Shown: positions 19,126-26,576 of the stretch, piece after piece
Layout: every line of letters begins with the position of its first letter
How positions within the stretch are numbered: the first letter of the stretch is position 1
DNA from: Myroides oncorhynchi
Lineage (GTDB): Bacteria > Bacteroidota > Bacteroidia > Flavobacteriales > Flavobacteriaceae
Length of the DNA stretch: 64,000 nt
Assembly: GCF_020905415.1 (NCBI RefSeq)
Contig: NZ_JAJJMP010000001.1
Location: 62,001-126,000 of the forward strand
Reading direction: 5' to 3'
Made by a program: the position numbers and the translations under genes
Notes under the pieces: generated by a model
Told to the model about the DNA's origin: nothing
Database searches by the model: none
Seen by the model: only the letters and a program-made list of their open reading frames with translations

Positions 19126-19169
19126 AGCTAGTATTATTTAACTTAAAATTAAGTTAAATAATACTAGCT
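19126..19169. promoter_or_regulatory. Perfect 20-bp leader hairpin before the T9SS gene
   Basis: AGCTAGTATTATTTAACTTA is repeated in inverted form around a 4-nt loop (19126-19145 and 19150-19169). The base of the hairpin is 8 nt upstream of the ATG at 19117, so in the mRNA it would lie over or beside the ribosome entry region of the whole RHS operon. Module 2 has only a weaker 8-bp inverted repeat at the equivalent place. The rest of the gap to 19501 shows no gene. Confidence 0.5.
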
Positions 19170-19501
19170 AAAACAATTAATAACTATTATATCTAAATAA
19201 ATATAATTTAACAATAAATACACAAAAAACAATGCTAATCATTTACACAAAATGCAATGTTCTATGTTTTTTTAACAAAAAACAAGAATTTTAATTACTG
19301 AGTATAAATGTCTTTTTTTAAATTAATTGGTATAGTCACCCTAAATAATGCTCTGTGTGTCTTTTATAACCCCAAATTAAAGCGTAACTTAATTTCAGTA
19401 TCTTGACCAAAATATTTTTTAATTTTATTCTCTTTTTTATTACTGAAGTTGTCTTGACTTTTGTAAATAAAGTTCAAATCAATTTTCAAAGACAATCTAA
19501 T

Positions 19502-20041
19502 ATGATACAAATAAGTGAAATATCAACAAAAAGACCAACTCATTACTTATCCTCTTTACAAGAACAAACCTACACTGTATTAGAAACACTCGCTATACTA
19601 TGGCAAAGGGTTCAAACTAGTGAAGTGATAACTATGGAAGATTGTCTTCACATAGATGAGAAACTACAGATGAAGATGGTTAAAACTTTATTCTTATGTA
19701 ATAGACAAAAAACAACATTTTACTTGTACATCACCTTGGGTAATAAAGCATTTAATAGTAAAGTATTTAGTGATATGCTCAATATTTCAAGAGTTTCATT
19801 TGCTCCACCTGAATCTCTTTATGAGAAAATGAAAACAAAAATTGGAGCAGCTACTATCTTTGGATTACTAGAGGATTCTGCTAATGACATACAATTAATC
19901 TTTGATCAGCAAGTTTTAGAAATGCAATTCTATGGATGTAGTGATGGCACAACAACCAACTATTTAAAACTAAATATGGAAGATGTTATTACGAAACTAC
20001 TGCCTTACTTAAAAAGAGAACTTATTTCTATAAAGCTATAA
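19502..20041 (+). CDS. Prolyl-tRNA synthetase-associated (YbaK/ProX-like) deacylase domain protein
   Basis: A free-standing editing domain of the YbaK/ProXp superfamily, which hydrolyses mischarged tRNA (commonly Ala-tRNA-Pro) in the cytoplasm. Family features are KTLFLCNRQKTTFYLYITLG, SRVSFAPPESLYEKM, TIFGLLEDSANDIQLIFD and the late DGTTTNYLKLNMEDVI, where the usual HPNxNTA motif appears as GCSDGTTTN. I place the start at the ATG at 19502 (MIQISEIST). The upstream extension of the frame to 19403 reads as a non-homologous hydrophobic leader. Length from this start is 179 residues, near the family norm of about 165. Loss of the His-Pro-Asn part of the motif could alter substrate choice. Confidence 0.75.
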   Translation: MIQISEISTKRPTHYLSSLQEQTYTVLETLAILWQRVQTSEVITMEDCLHIDEKLQMKMVKTLFLCNRQKTTFYLYITLGNKAFNSKVFSDMLNISRVSFAPPESLYEKMKTKIGAATIFGLLEDSANDIQLIFDQQVLEMQFYGCSDGTTTNYLKLNMEDVITKLLPYLKRELISIKL

Positions 20042-20122
20042 TAGACTAAAATAGATAATGATTATTTCATACAAAGGATTACGAAATTGTATTTTAAGTA
20101 TCAGAAATTAAGATGATTTTGA

Positions 20123-20653
20123 TCAAATATTCCACACCTTATACCACTTCATGAGCTCTTTAAAACTTCTAATGTGTATAAAAAAAGCATTGCTATTCTG
20201 TATGAGTTCAACATATTTATACTTCTTTTTTGGCGCTTCGAGTAATATATATTTTACCATCTTCATATTAAATTGACTTGTTGCACCATCTAGGTTACCA
20301 GCTCTACTATCCTTATGAGTAAGACTTCGTTTAATATATCGACATACCGAACCAATTGCAGAAAAATCTAACCATATAATACAAGTTGCTTTCTTAAATC
20401 GGGAAGGCATAAGGAAACTATAGTTACCTTCTATTACCCAATCTGTATATAAATCTAAGAACTGTTGATGGTCTACTGCTAATAAATCTCTATCACGTGG
20501 AGTCCAATTTGTATTAGGAATATGTGCTATTTGATCCAAATGAAGTATCTGAATATTTAATCTTTTCGCAAGTGTCTCTGCTAATGTAGATTTACCTGCG
20601 GAACTATTGCCAATAATACAAATTCGATTGCCTAATTGATTTAATGAAGTCAT
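20123..20653 (-). CDS. P-loop nucleoside/adenylate kinase-like protein (FlaR/topology-modulation type)
   Basis: A 176-residue cytoplasmic P-loop protein: Walker A GNSSAGKST (residues 15-23), ILHLDQIAHIPN with the family's conserved LDxI segment, a WVIEGNYSF motif, and a lid-like RRxLTHKDSR region. This matches the family annotated as adenylate kinase-related or DNA topology modulation protein FlaR, whose substrate is not settled. It is convergent with the YbaK-like gene. The downstream boundary of the insertion-sequence nest lies about 120 nt upstream of its start, so its promoter may be affected by IS sequences. Confidence 0.75.
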   Translation of the reverse strand: MTSLNQLGNRICIIGNSSAGKSTLAETLAKRLNIQILHLDQIAHIPNTNWTPRDRDLLAVDHQQFLDLYTDWVIEGNYSFLMPSRFKKATCIIWLDFSAIGSVCRYIKRSLTHKDSRAGNLDGATSQFNMKMVKYILLEAPKKKYKYVELIQNSNAFFIHIRSFKELMKWYKVWNI

Positions 20654-20894
20654 AGTTTACAAATATAAAAACAAAAGGTCTAAATACACTATTTTTCAAG
20701 TTGTACCTAAACCTTTCTAGTTGATTTTTAGATTCTGTTTTTTAGATAAAAGTTTTTAAACAATTATATTCTCCTGTAGACTTCCCCATTTTAGGACACC
20801 TCTAAATTCGATAAATAATTCTTATTATGTTCAGATTTGATGAAGAATTTAAATTCTTTATCATTGTTGTCCGATAAAAATATTGCATAAAAAA

Positions 20895-20916
20895 AGAAGC
20901 CAGCATGCTGGCTTCT
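20895..20916. terminator. Perfect 22-bp palindrome in the IS4 left end
   Basis: AGAAGCCAGC and its complement meet without a loop and are flanked by A runs on both sides. It lies between the IS4 terminus and its transposase start, a position where insertion sequences often carry insulators against external transcription. Confidence 0.5.
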
Positions 20917-21320
20917 AAAAAGTTATCGTAGTTTAGTCTTGCAAAACCATAAACACGATGAGTAAAAGTACATATTTTTCAAGTAAATCCGTATTCGGAC
21001 AGCTGATTTCTTTAATAGATGACGAACTTATTAAATCAGCAGTAGTAAAAGCTAACTCTGATTATTATGTAAAGAAATTCAAATCCAAAGATCATCTGAT
21101 AAGTATGCTTTTTTGTTGTTTTGCCAAATGTAATTCACTTCGTGAAGTATCTGGTGCAATGCTTGGCTTATCAGGAAAAACTAAAGGCTTCCAATTAGAT
21201 CATATCCCAAAACGCAGTACCTTGTCAGATGCTAATAAAAATAGAGAAGTGAAATTTTTTGAAGATGTCTATAATCAACTTCTTAGTAAATACACGAATA
21301 AGTTATCGGACAGCCGAATT

Positions 21321-22292
21321 AAAGATGTTTGAGTTATTAATTTAACATCCGTATATTAGTATCTTAAAATCAATAGTATGGAAATATTTAAGGGTCAAAA
21401 CATTCTGAACTTAGTAAAAGAACTACCAGATGACGAAGCATGTAAAGCTTATTTAAGTAAAATTAAGTGGTCAAACGGTTTTACTTGTGTAAAATGTGGT
21501 CATAAAAAAGGTTGCTTAAAAACTAATCATTCTTACTATTGTTATAACTGTGAACATGTTGAGAGTTCAACTGCTAATACTTTATTTCATAAAGTTAAGT
21601 TTGGTTTACATAAAGCATTTATGATTGTGTTTGAGATGACAACTTCTACCAAAAGCATCTCTAGCATTCAAATGGGTAAACGTTATGGTATAAGCCAGCC
21701 AACAGCATGGGGCTTTATGCACAAGGTTCGCCTAGCTATGCAAAGTAGTGAACAATATCCTATGACTGAGACAGTCCATGTAGATGAGTTCGTTGTGGGG
21801 GGATATGAACAAGGAAAACCAGGGAGAAGTTATGATACCAAAAAAACTAAAGCAGTGATAGCTGTTGAGTTAACTACTGATAGCAAAGTAAAAAGAGCAT
21901 ATGTTAAGTGTATTGACGATTATTCTGCTAAATCATTAACTACTATATTTGAACAACATATTTCAGAAGATGCTAATGTAATTACGGATAAATGGAGAGG
22001 GTATAATCCTTTGAAAAAAAAGTATAACATCACTCAAAAAGAAAGTGATAAAGGGGCTAATTTTAAAGAATTACACGTAGTAATTCACCAACTTAAATCC
22101 TGGATTAGGACTGTACCTTCACATATCAATAAGAAATACATCCAAGCTTACTTTAATGAATTCGTATATAGATTAAATAGATCCTTATTTAAGGGAACTA
22201 TTTTTCATAACACAATTGTAAAGATGGTTAAAGCGAAACCAACTACCTTAAATATGATTAACGGAAACTAAACCAATAACTCAAAAAGATGT
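21321..22292. mobile_element. IS1595-family element (first, innermost; 956 bp)
   Basis: The element spans 21329-22284, with ends TTGAGTTATTAATTTAACAT and, inverted, TTGAGTTATTGGTTTAGTTT. It is flanked by the 8-bp duplication AAAGATGT (21321-21328 and 22285-22292). It is the youngest layer of the nest and interrupts the IS4 transposase. Confidence 0.9.
21378..22271 (+). CDS. IS1595-family transposase (innermost, intact)
   Basis: A 297-residue ISXO2-like transposase. An N-terminal zinc ribbon (CVKCGHKKG, then CYNCE) precedes a helix-turn-helix (ISSIQMGKRYGISQPTAW). The catalytic domain shows TVHVDEFVVGG (first Asp), VITDKWRGY (second Asp) and KYIQAYFNEFVYRLNR (third acidic residue). It has the usual family length and is intact, consistent with being the most recent insertion in the nest. 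Confidence 0.92.
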   Translation: MEIFKGQNILNLVKELPDDEACKAYLSKIKWSNGFTCVKCGHKKGCLKTNHSYYCYNCEHVESSTANTLFHKVKFGLHKAFMIVFEMTTSTKSISSIQMGKRYGISQPTAWGFMHKVRLAMQSSEQYPMTETVHVDEFVVGGYEQGKPGRSYDTKKTKAVIAVELTTDSKVKRAYVKCIDDYSAKSLTTIFEQHISEDANVITDKWRGYNPLKKKYNITQKESDKGANFKELHVVIHQLKSWIRTVPSHINKKYIQAYFNEFVYRLNRSLFKGTIFHNTIVKMVKAKPTTLNMINGN

Positions 22293-23290
22293 TATCAAAA
22301 AGCAAGTAAAGCTTGTTGATAGTAGTACTATAAGCCTATTTAAGGATATATTAAGTTGTGTAGGTCGTAAATCCAAAGATGGAAAATCTAAAGGAGGTAT
22401 AAAAGTTCACTCAGTAATTAATGCTGATGAAAAGGTTCCCAATATGGTATGGTTTAGTTCAGCAGCAACACATGATCATAATTTTTTAAAGAAACTTAAA
22501 TGTGATGATAATACTATTTATGTTTTTGATAAAGGATACAATGATTACAAGGCATTTAAACATTTTTCAGAGCACCAAACTGGCTTTGTAACAAGGATAA
22601 AAGACAATGCAAGTTATGATATAATAGAAACTAATCAAATCCCTGAACACCTACATAGTGGTGTATTACAAGACCAAATCATTGAAGTTAATATTAAAGA
22701 AAATAATATTTTAGCCAAACTTAAACTGCGCAAAGTGAAGTTTTATGATAGAGAAAATAAGAGAGTTTTTGAGTTTATTACTAACCTCTTCGAATTGAGA
22801 GCAGATATGATAACTGCTTTATATAAACTGAGATGGCAAATAGAACTTGTCTTTAAACAACTTAAACAGAATTTCCCTTTAAAGTACTTTTTAGGTGATA
22901 ATGAAAATGCTATTAAAATACAGATATACTGTGTTTTAATAGTGAATTTACTCATATCTGTGATTAAGAAAAAGCTTACACGAAGTTGGGCTTTCTCAAA
23001 CTTGGTGAGTTTTTGTAAGATTCACCTATTTAACTACATTAAACTATTACATTTCTTAGAAAACCCAGAGCAAGATTGGATTATTGAAGATCAAGAGATA
23101 AAACAACTCTCTTTATTTTGACAGCCTATTTTTAGGATAACTATGAAATAAAAACAATATAAAACTCACTATCAAGAGATTATGATAAAATAATCTCTTG
23201 ATAATAAGTTTCATCGGACACTAATGATTCTTTATGTATCTCCGTTTAACGACATAATGCTATATTTGTAGTCTAAAACATAAGAAAGTC

Positions 23291-24208
23291 ATGCTAAACC
23301 TTTTTACCTTTTCGGCTGAATTTACAAGTGAAGAAGCTTGCCGTTTACATTTTAAAGAGCAACGTGATAAGTTAGGAGTTACTTGTCAAAGATGTGGTCA
23401 TGATGCCCACTATTGGATTCAAAGTAGATGGAGTTATGAATGTAAAAAATGTCGTTCTCGTATAACTTTAAAAAGTGGTACAATTATGGAGCATTCAAAA
23501 CTATCTTTTTTGATATGGTATAAGACAATGTTCTTAATGACAGCGACTAAAAAAGGCTTTTCAACTTTAGAAATTCAAAAGCAATTAGGACTAAAAAGAT
23601 ATGAGCCAGTATGGGCAATGGTACATAAGCTTCGCAAGGCAATGGGTAATAGAGATAGCAAGTATACTTTAGAGGGAATGTTAGAGATGGATGAGGGATA
23701 TTTTAAAGTAGAAACATCTGAAATAGAGAAATCTAAAACTAAAAGTGGTCGAGGATCTACAGGTGTTCAAAATGTTGCTAGTATGGCTGAAAGTACAGTT
23801 TTAGAGAACATAGAAACAGGTGAAAAACAAAATCATGTACGCTTTTTTAAAGCTGTTGTTTTAGAAGATCATAAAGCTGAAAGTGTTAATGAAATGATCA
23901 GGAAAAATATTGAAGAAAGTAGCATTGTCTTAACTGATAAGAGTACTTCTTATGTAGATATTTCAGATTTTGTTCAGATACATATTACTGAAAAATCATC
24001 AGAACAAACAACAAAAGAGACTCTAAAATGGGTACATATAGCTATCAGTAATGCTAAAAGAAATCTACTGGGAAATTACCATAAAATTAAACGAAAATAC
24101 CTTCAAGCTTACTTAGATGAATTCGTTTATAAACTTAATAGAAGATACTTTGGTGAAAAGCTCTTTGATAGGCTTATTATTGCCAATATTACAGATTATG
24201 ACAAATAA
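23291..24208 (+). CDS. IS1595-family transposase (second copy type)
   Basis: A 305-residue IS1595-type transposase with a zinc ribbon (CQRCGH, CKKCRS), MLEMDEGYFKVE (first Asp), VLTDKSTSYVDI (second Asp) and RKYLQAYLDEFVYKLNRR (Glu). It is a different subgroup from the 297-residue copy nearby. The coding sequence is complete, but the left terminal repeat of its element has been cut three bases from the tip by IS4, so transposition may be impaired. Confidence 0.9.
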   Translation: MLNLFTFSAEFTSEEACRLHFKEQRDKLGVTCQRCGHDAHYWIQSRWSYECKKCRSRITLKSGTIMEHSKLSFLIWYKTMFLMTATKKGFSTLEIQKQLGLKRYEPVWAMVHKLRKAMGNRDSKYTLEGMLEMDEGYFKVETSEIEKSKTKSGRGSTGVQNVASMAESTVLENIETGEKQNHVRFFKAVVLEDHKAESVNEMIRKNIEESSIVLTDKSTSYVDISDFVQIHITEKSSEQTTKETLKWVHIAISNAKRNLLGNYHKIKRKYLQAYLDEFVYKLNRRYFGEKLFDRLIIANITDYDK

Positions 24209-25047
24209 CGGACATACATAAAATTCTTCATCAAATCTGGGCTTATATTCTTTGGGCGATTTATTCCCTAATGCTTTGTGAGGATGGTTAAAATTGTAAT
24301 CCTCTCTCCATTTATCAGCCAATCTTTGTAACTGGTAGATATCATTGAAGTAAAAAGCATCTAATATATCTTCTCTAAAAAATCGATTAAAACGTTCTAT
24401 ATATCCATTTTGCATTGGTTTGCCAGGCTGAGTATATTTAATTTCTATGAAATTCTTCTCACACCAGTTTACAAAGGTTTTAGAGATAAATTCAGGACCG
24501 TTATCACATCTAATGTACTTTGGAGTACCTACTTCTTGTTTTAGGTTTTCTAATGTTTCTATTACCGCCCTTGCAGGATAACTTAATCCAGCTTCGATAG
24601 CTATTGCTTCTCTATTACAGTCGTCTAATACATTAAAAACTCTTACTTTTCTGCCATCTGTAAGTAAGTCACTCATAAAGTCCATACTCCAACACTCGTT
24701 GAGTACTTTTGGCGTTTCTAAAGGCTGTTTAACTCTTGTTATTAAACGTTTCTTATGTTTTCTTCTTAGACTGAGTTTCATTAAGCGATAAACGCGTAGA
24801 ACTCTTTTTCTGTTCCATATAAGTCCTTCTCTGCGTATCTTATGGTAGCACTCATCAAAGCCGCGAGTAGGGTACTGTTCTGCTAATTCACTTAGTTTAT
24901 CAATGACCTCTGTATCATCTTTTTTAGTTTGATAATACCACATTGATCGGCATAGTCCAACTAATGAACAAATATGAACAATGGATAACTTATATTGCTC
25001 TAACAGATACTTTGCTCTTTCTATTTTATCTGCTGAGCTTAGAACTT
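24113..25047 (-). pseudogene. IS3-family transposase OrfB, 3' end displaced by IS1595
   Basis: OrfB is read in the -1 frame from the slippery site at 25045-25051. It has an HTH_21-like region (RGFDECYHKIRREGL) and an integrase core with SMDFMSD (Asp), FNVLDDCNRE (Asp region) and RFNRFFREDI (catalytic Glu). The genuine coding part stops at 24221, where the second IS1595 element is inserted; the frame then reads into foreign DNA and ends at 24113. Joining 24221 to 20850 restores the natural tail (EEFKFFIKSEHNKNYLSNLEV) and a TAA at 20791-20793, in frame. The enzyme may keep its catalytic domain but has the wrong C-terminus. Confidence 0.8.
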
Positions 25048-25308
25048 TTTTGACAGAATATCTTTGAGCATTTTATTGTCTAAACTAACATCTGCATACA
25101 TCTGTTTAAGCTTGCGATTTTCTTCTTCAAGTTCTTTTAAACGTTTCAACTCTTGTTTTTCCATTCCACCATACTTCTTTCTCCAATAGTAAAACGTGCT
25201 CTTATCAATACCTAATTCTCGAGAGATTTCACTTACGGATCTTCCCTGTTCATTTTCTTTGAGAGCTTTAATGATTTGGCTCTCACTAAAATTATTACTT
25301 GTTTTCAT
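25039..25308 (-). CDS. IS3-family OrfA (HTH/coiled-coil) with -1 frameshift signal
   Basis: An 89-residue OrfA: helix-turn-helix ISRELGIDKSTFYYWRKKYGG, then a leucine-rich coiled coil (LKELEEENRKLKQMYADVSL). The heptamer A-AAA-AAG at 25051-25045 sits in the zero frame two codons before the OrfA stop; slipping back by one base there enters OrfB (KKVLSSADKIE). This is the classical programmed frameshift by which IS3 elements make the OrfAB transposase. Confidence 0.88.
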   Translation of the reverse strand: MKTSNNFSESQIIKALKENEQGRSVSEISRELGIDKSTFYYWRKKYGGMEKQELKRLKELEEENRKLKQMYADVSLDNKMLKDILSKKF

Positions 25309-25376
25309 ACTTGACAGTTTTGTTTAAAGTTAATAATTTCGAATTAACAACAGTCCGATTTTTAGGGAAGCCTACA

Positions 25377-25610
25377 ACTAAGCTGGCTCATTGGTTTAAT
25401 GATATTCAAAAAGCTTCACTTAAACACTTTAATACTGTATTAAAGACTTTTAACGTACACTACAACGAAATCATCAATTACTTTAATAACAGAAGTACTA
25501 ATGCATCTGCAGAATCTTTTAATGCGAAAATCAAATACTTCCGTATGATGTATAGAGGCGTTAGGGATAAGAAGTTTTTCCTCTTTAGATTAACTAGACT
25601 TTTTGCCTAG
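25377..25610 (+). pseudogene. ISL3/ISAon1-type transposase, C-terminal remnant
   Basis: Only the last 78 codons remain: TKLAHWFNDIQKAS, then YFNNRSTNASAESFNAKIK and RGVRDKKFFLFRLTRLFA, the characteristic ISL3-type ending. The start lies in IS3 DNA (the open frame extends back to 25299), so the 5' part was lost. It is not found on the other side of the IS3 nest, which points to an IS3-adjacent deletion. The sequence after the stop (TAGTCCCCAACTTTTGAC) looks like the original element end. Confidence 0.75.
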
Positions 25611-25681
25611 TCCCCAACTTTTGACTATGATCCAATATTTTTAGGTGCACTTTTAGAAAGAATGCGATACCCCTAAAAAAG

Positions 25682-25717
25682 AAAAAACCTATAACTCATT
25701 ATGAATCATAGGTTTTT
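25682..25717. terminator. Bidirectional stem-loop terminator
   Basis: AAAAACCTAT (25683-25692) pairs perfectly with ATAGGTTTTT (25708-25717) around a 15-nt loop, with T or A runs on each side. It separates the IS nest from the defence operon. Confidence 0.7.
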
Positions 25718-25757
25718 GTACTTTTTTGATGACTTTTGAAAAGTTATCTTTTATAAA

Positions 25758-25885
25758 TCAGCGGAGAAAGAGGGTTAGCCTCTTTTACTTCGTATGCTTT
25801 ATAAATAGGGGGTATTCACTTTTTTTAATTGATGTGTGCACCTTATTACGAACGTTTTAAAGCTATGATTGGAATCGTTTGATTC
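25758..25885. repeat. Dispersed direct repeat, copy B (about 128 bp)
   Basis: The counterpart of 3249-3374 in the same orientation. Its distal end stops 10 nt before the stop codon of the phosphatase gene that closes the defence operon, just as copy A ends 14 nt before the stop of the last gene of RHS module 1. Both copies therefore mark the left boundary of an accessory block. Confidence 0.65.
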
Positions 25886-25895
25886 TATATCAAAA

Positions 25896-26576
25896 TTATA
25901 AATTTATTCTGATATATGAATTATTATCCGACGCATTTAATGATAAGTAATTATTTATGCTTGCCAGTTCAAATTCTAATAATTGAGAAGTGTTGATGCA
26001 ATTATGTACCCCATCACTTGAAATAATTAACGTATCAAAATCAGTATTTTTAAATTCTTGATATCCGTAATCAATAATCTCACGTTTACCTGAAATACTT
26101 CTCGTTACGATATGATTATATTTTTGAATCATTTCAATAGGGACTACTTCTAATTGTTTTTTCAAATCTTGTATTAAAGTATGAGGATCTGTCTTATAAA
26201 CTAAATCATTCCCTTTAAATAAATCAACTTGAACATCTCCTATCCAAAATATTTGTGTTATTTCATTGTTTATGATTGCACCTGCCATTGTTGCACCAGA
26301 TTTAACAGCCATTTTATCATTGAAATGTTTTACTGCTAAATTTGCTTTTTTAATTGCATTCTCAATATCATTTTTAGAATACGAATTATTATTTAATGAA
26401 CTAAAATATGTGAGTAAGTTTTCAATTATCAGTTCTGCCGCTTGTTCTCCATATTCATAACCACCCATGCCATCCGCAATTATAGCGAATAAGGAATTTG
26501 GATGCAGCTCTTTTACAAAAACTGCATCTTCATTACTTTTTCTTTTTCCTATGTGTGAATAGGTGATATGTTCCAT
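25896..26576 (-). CDS. PP2C-family serine/threonine protein phosphatase of the defence operon
   Basis: A 226-residue cytoplasmic PP2C domain: KRKSNEDAVFV (residues 12-21), IADGMGGYEYG (33-43, metal-binding Asp-Gly), IGDVQVDLF (the G-D motif) and ISSDGVHN (late Asp-Gly). Metal-dependent PP2C enzymes remove phosphate from Ser/Thr. Its ATG directly abuts the TAA of the upstream ATPase gene, so translation is probably coupled. It is the last gene of the operon. The obvious substrate candidate is the large kinase encoded four genes earlier, or that kinase's target. The fold assignment is strong; the partner is inference. Confidence 0.85.
   Translation of the reverse strand: MEHITYSHIGKRKSNEDAVFVKELHPNSLFAIIADGMGGYEYGEQAAELIIENLLTYFSSLNNNSYSKNDIENAIKKANLAVKHFNDKMAVKSGATMAGAIINNEITQIFWIGDVQVDLFKGNDLVYKTDPHTLIQDLKKQLEVVPIEMIQKYNHIVTRSISGKREIIDYGYQEFKNTDFDTLIISSDGVHNCINTSQLLEFELASINNYLSLNASDNNSYIRINL

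Larger units (their letters stand above)
20958..23121 (+). pseudogene. IS4-family transposase split by an IS1595 element
   Basis: The two halves, 20958-21328 and 22293-23121, join exactly in frame once the inner IS and one duplication are removed, giving 399 residues. The junction reads SRIKDVIKKQVKLVDSSTISLF, so the first catalytic Asp region lies just after the break. The second half carries YVFDKGYNDYKAF (second Asp) and YKLRWQIELVFKQLKQN (Glu). It is a relative of the intact 409-residue transposase at 8529-9758. It is inactivated by the insertion alone; no other lesion is seen. Confidence 0.85.
20853..23235. mobile_element. IS4-family element inserted in the tip of the second IS1595 element
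   Basis: The element spans 20862-23226, with terminal repeats beginning CATTGTTGTCCGAT and CATTAGTGTCCGAT. It is flanked by the 9-bp duplication ATTCTTTAT (20853-20861 and 23227-23235). That duplication spans the junction of the IS1595 target site and the first three bases of IS1595, proving IS4 arrived later. Without the inner IS it is about 1401 bp. A perfect 22-bp palindrome (20895-20916) and a 13-bp stem-loop (23171-23202) lie near its ends and could block read-through. Confidence 0.88.
20851..24228. mobile_element. IS1595-family element (second) inserted in IS3 orfB
   Basis: Terminal repeats TATGTATCTCCGTTTAACG (its first TAT at 20859-20861, continuing at 23236 because IS4 landed three bases in) and TATGTATGTCCGTTATTTG (inverted, ending at 24220). 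It is flanked by the 8-bp duplication AAATTCTT (20851-20858 and 24221-24228). Its own length is 988 bp. Eight-bp duplications are normal for IS1595. It interrupts the 3' end of IS3 orfB. Confidence 0.85.
20775..25376. mobile_element. IS3-family element hosting three nested insertion sequences
   Basis: Terminal repeats are TGTAGACTTCCCCATTTTAGGAC at 20775 and, inverted, TGTAGGCTTCCCTAAAAATCGGAC ending at 25376. Removing the nested DNA (20851-24220 with one 8-bp duplication) leaves about 1232 bp, a normal IS3 length, with orfA and orfB read on the minus strand. No short target duplication is visible at the outer ends (left flank CTCC, right flank ACTA), so an adjacent deletion or rearrangement has probably occurred. 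Confidence 0.8.

Noticed and set aside
20775..25376. The IS3 nest as a composite transposon carrying cargo
   Set aside because: All genes inside are transposases of the nested elements, and no pair of identical flanking IS copies bounds other genes.
3249..25885. The 126-bp repeats as tRNA-derived attachment sites
   Set aside because: Neither copy folds as a tRNA end and no tRNA gene is adjacent. They were kept as repeats of unknown function.
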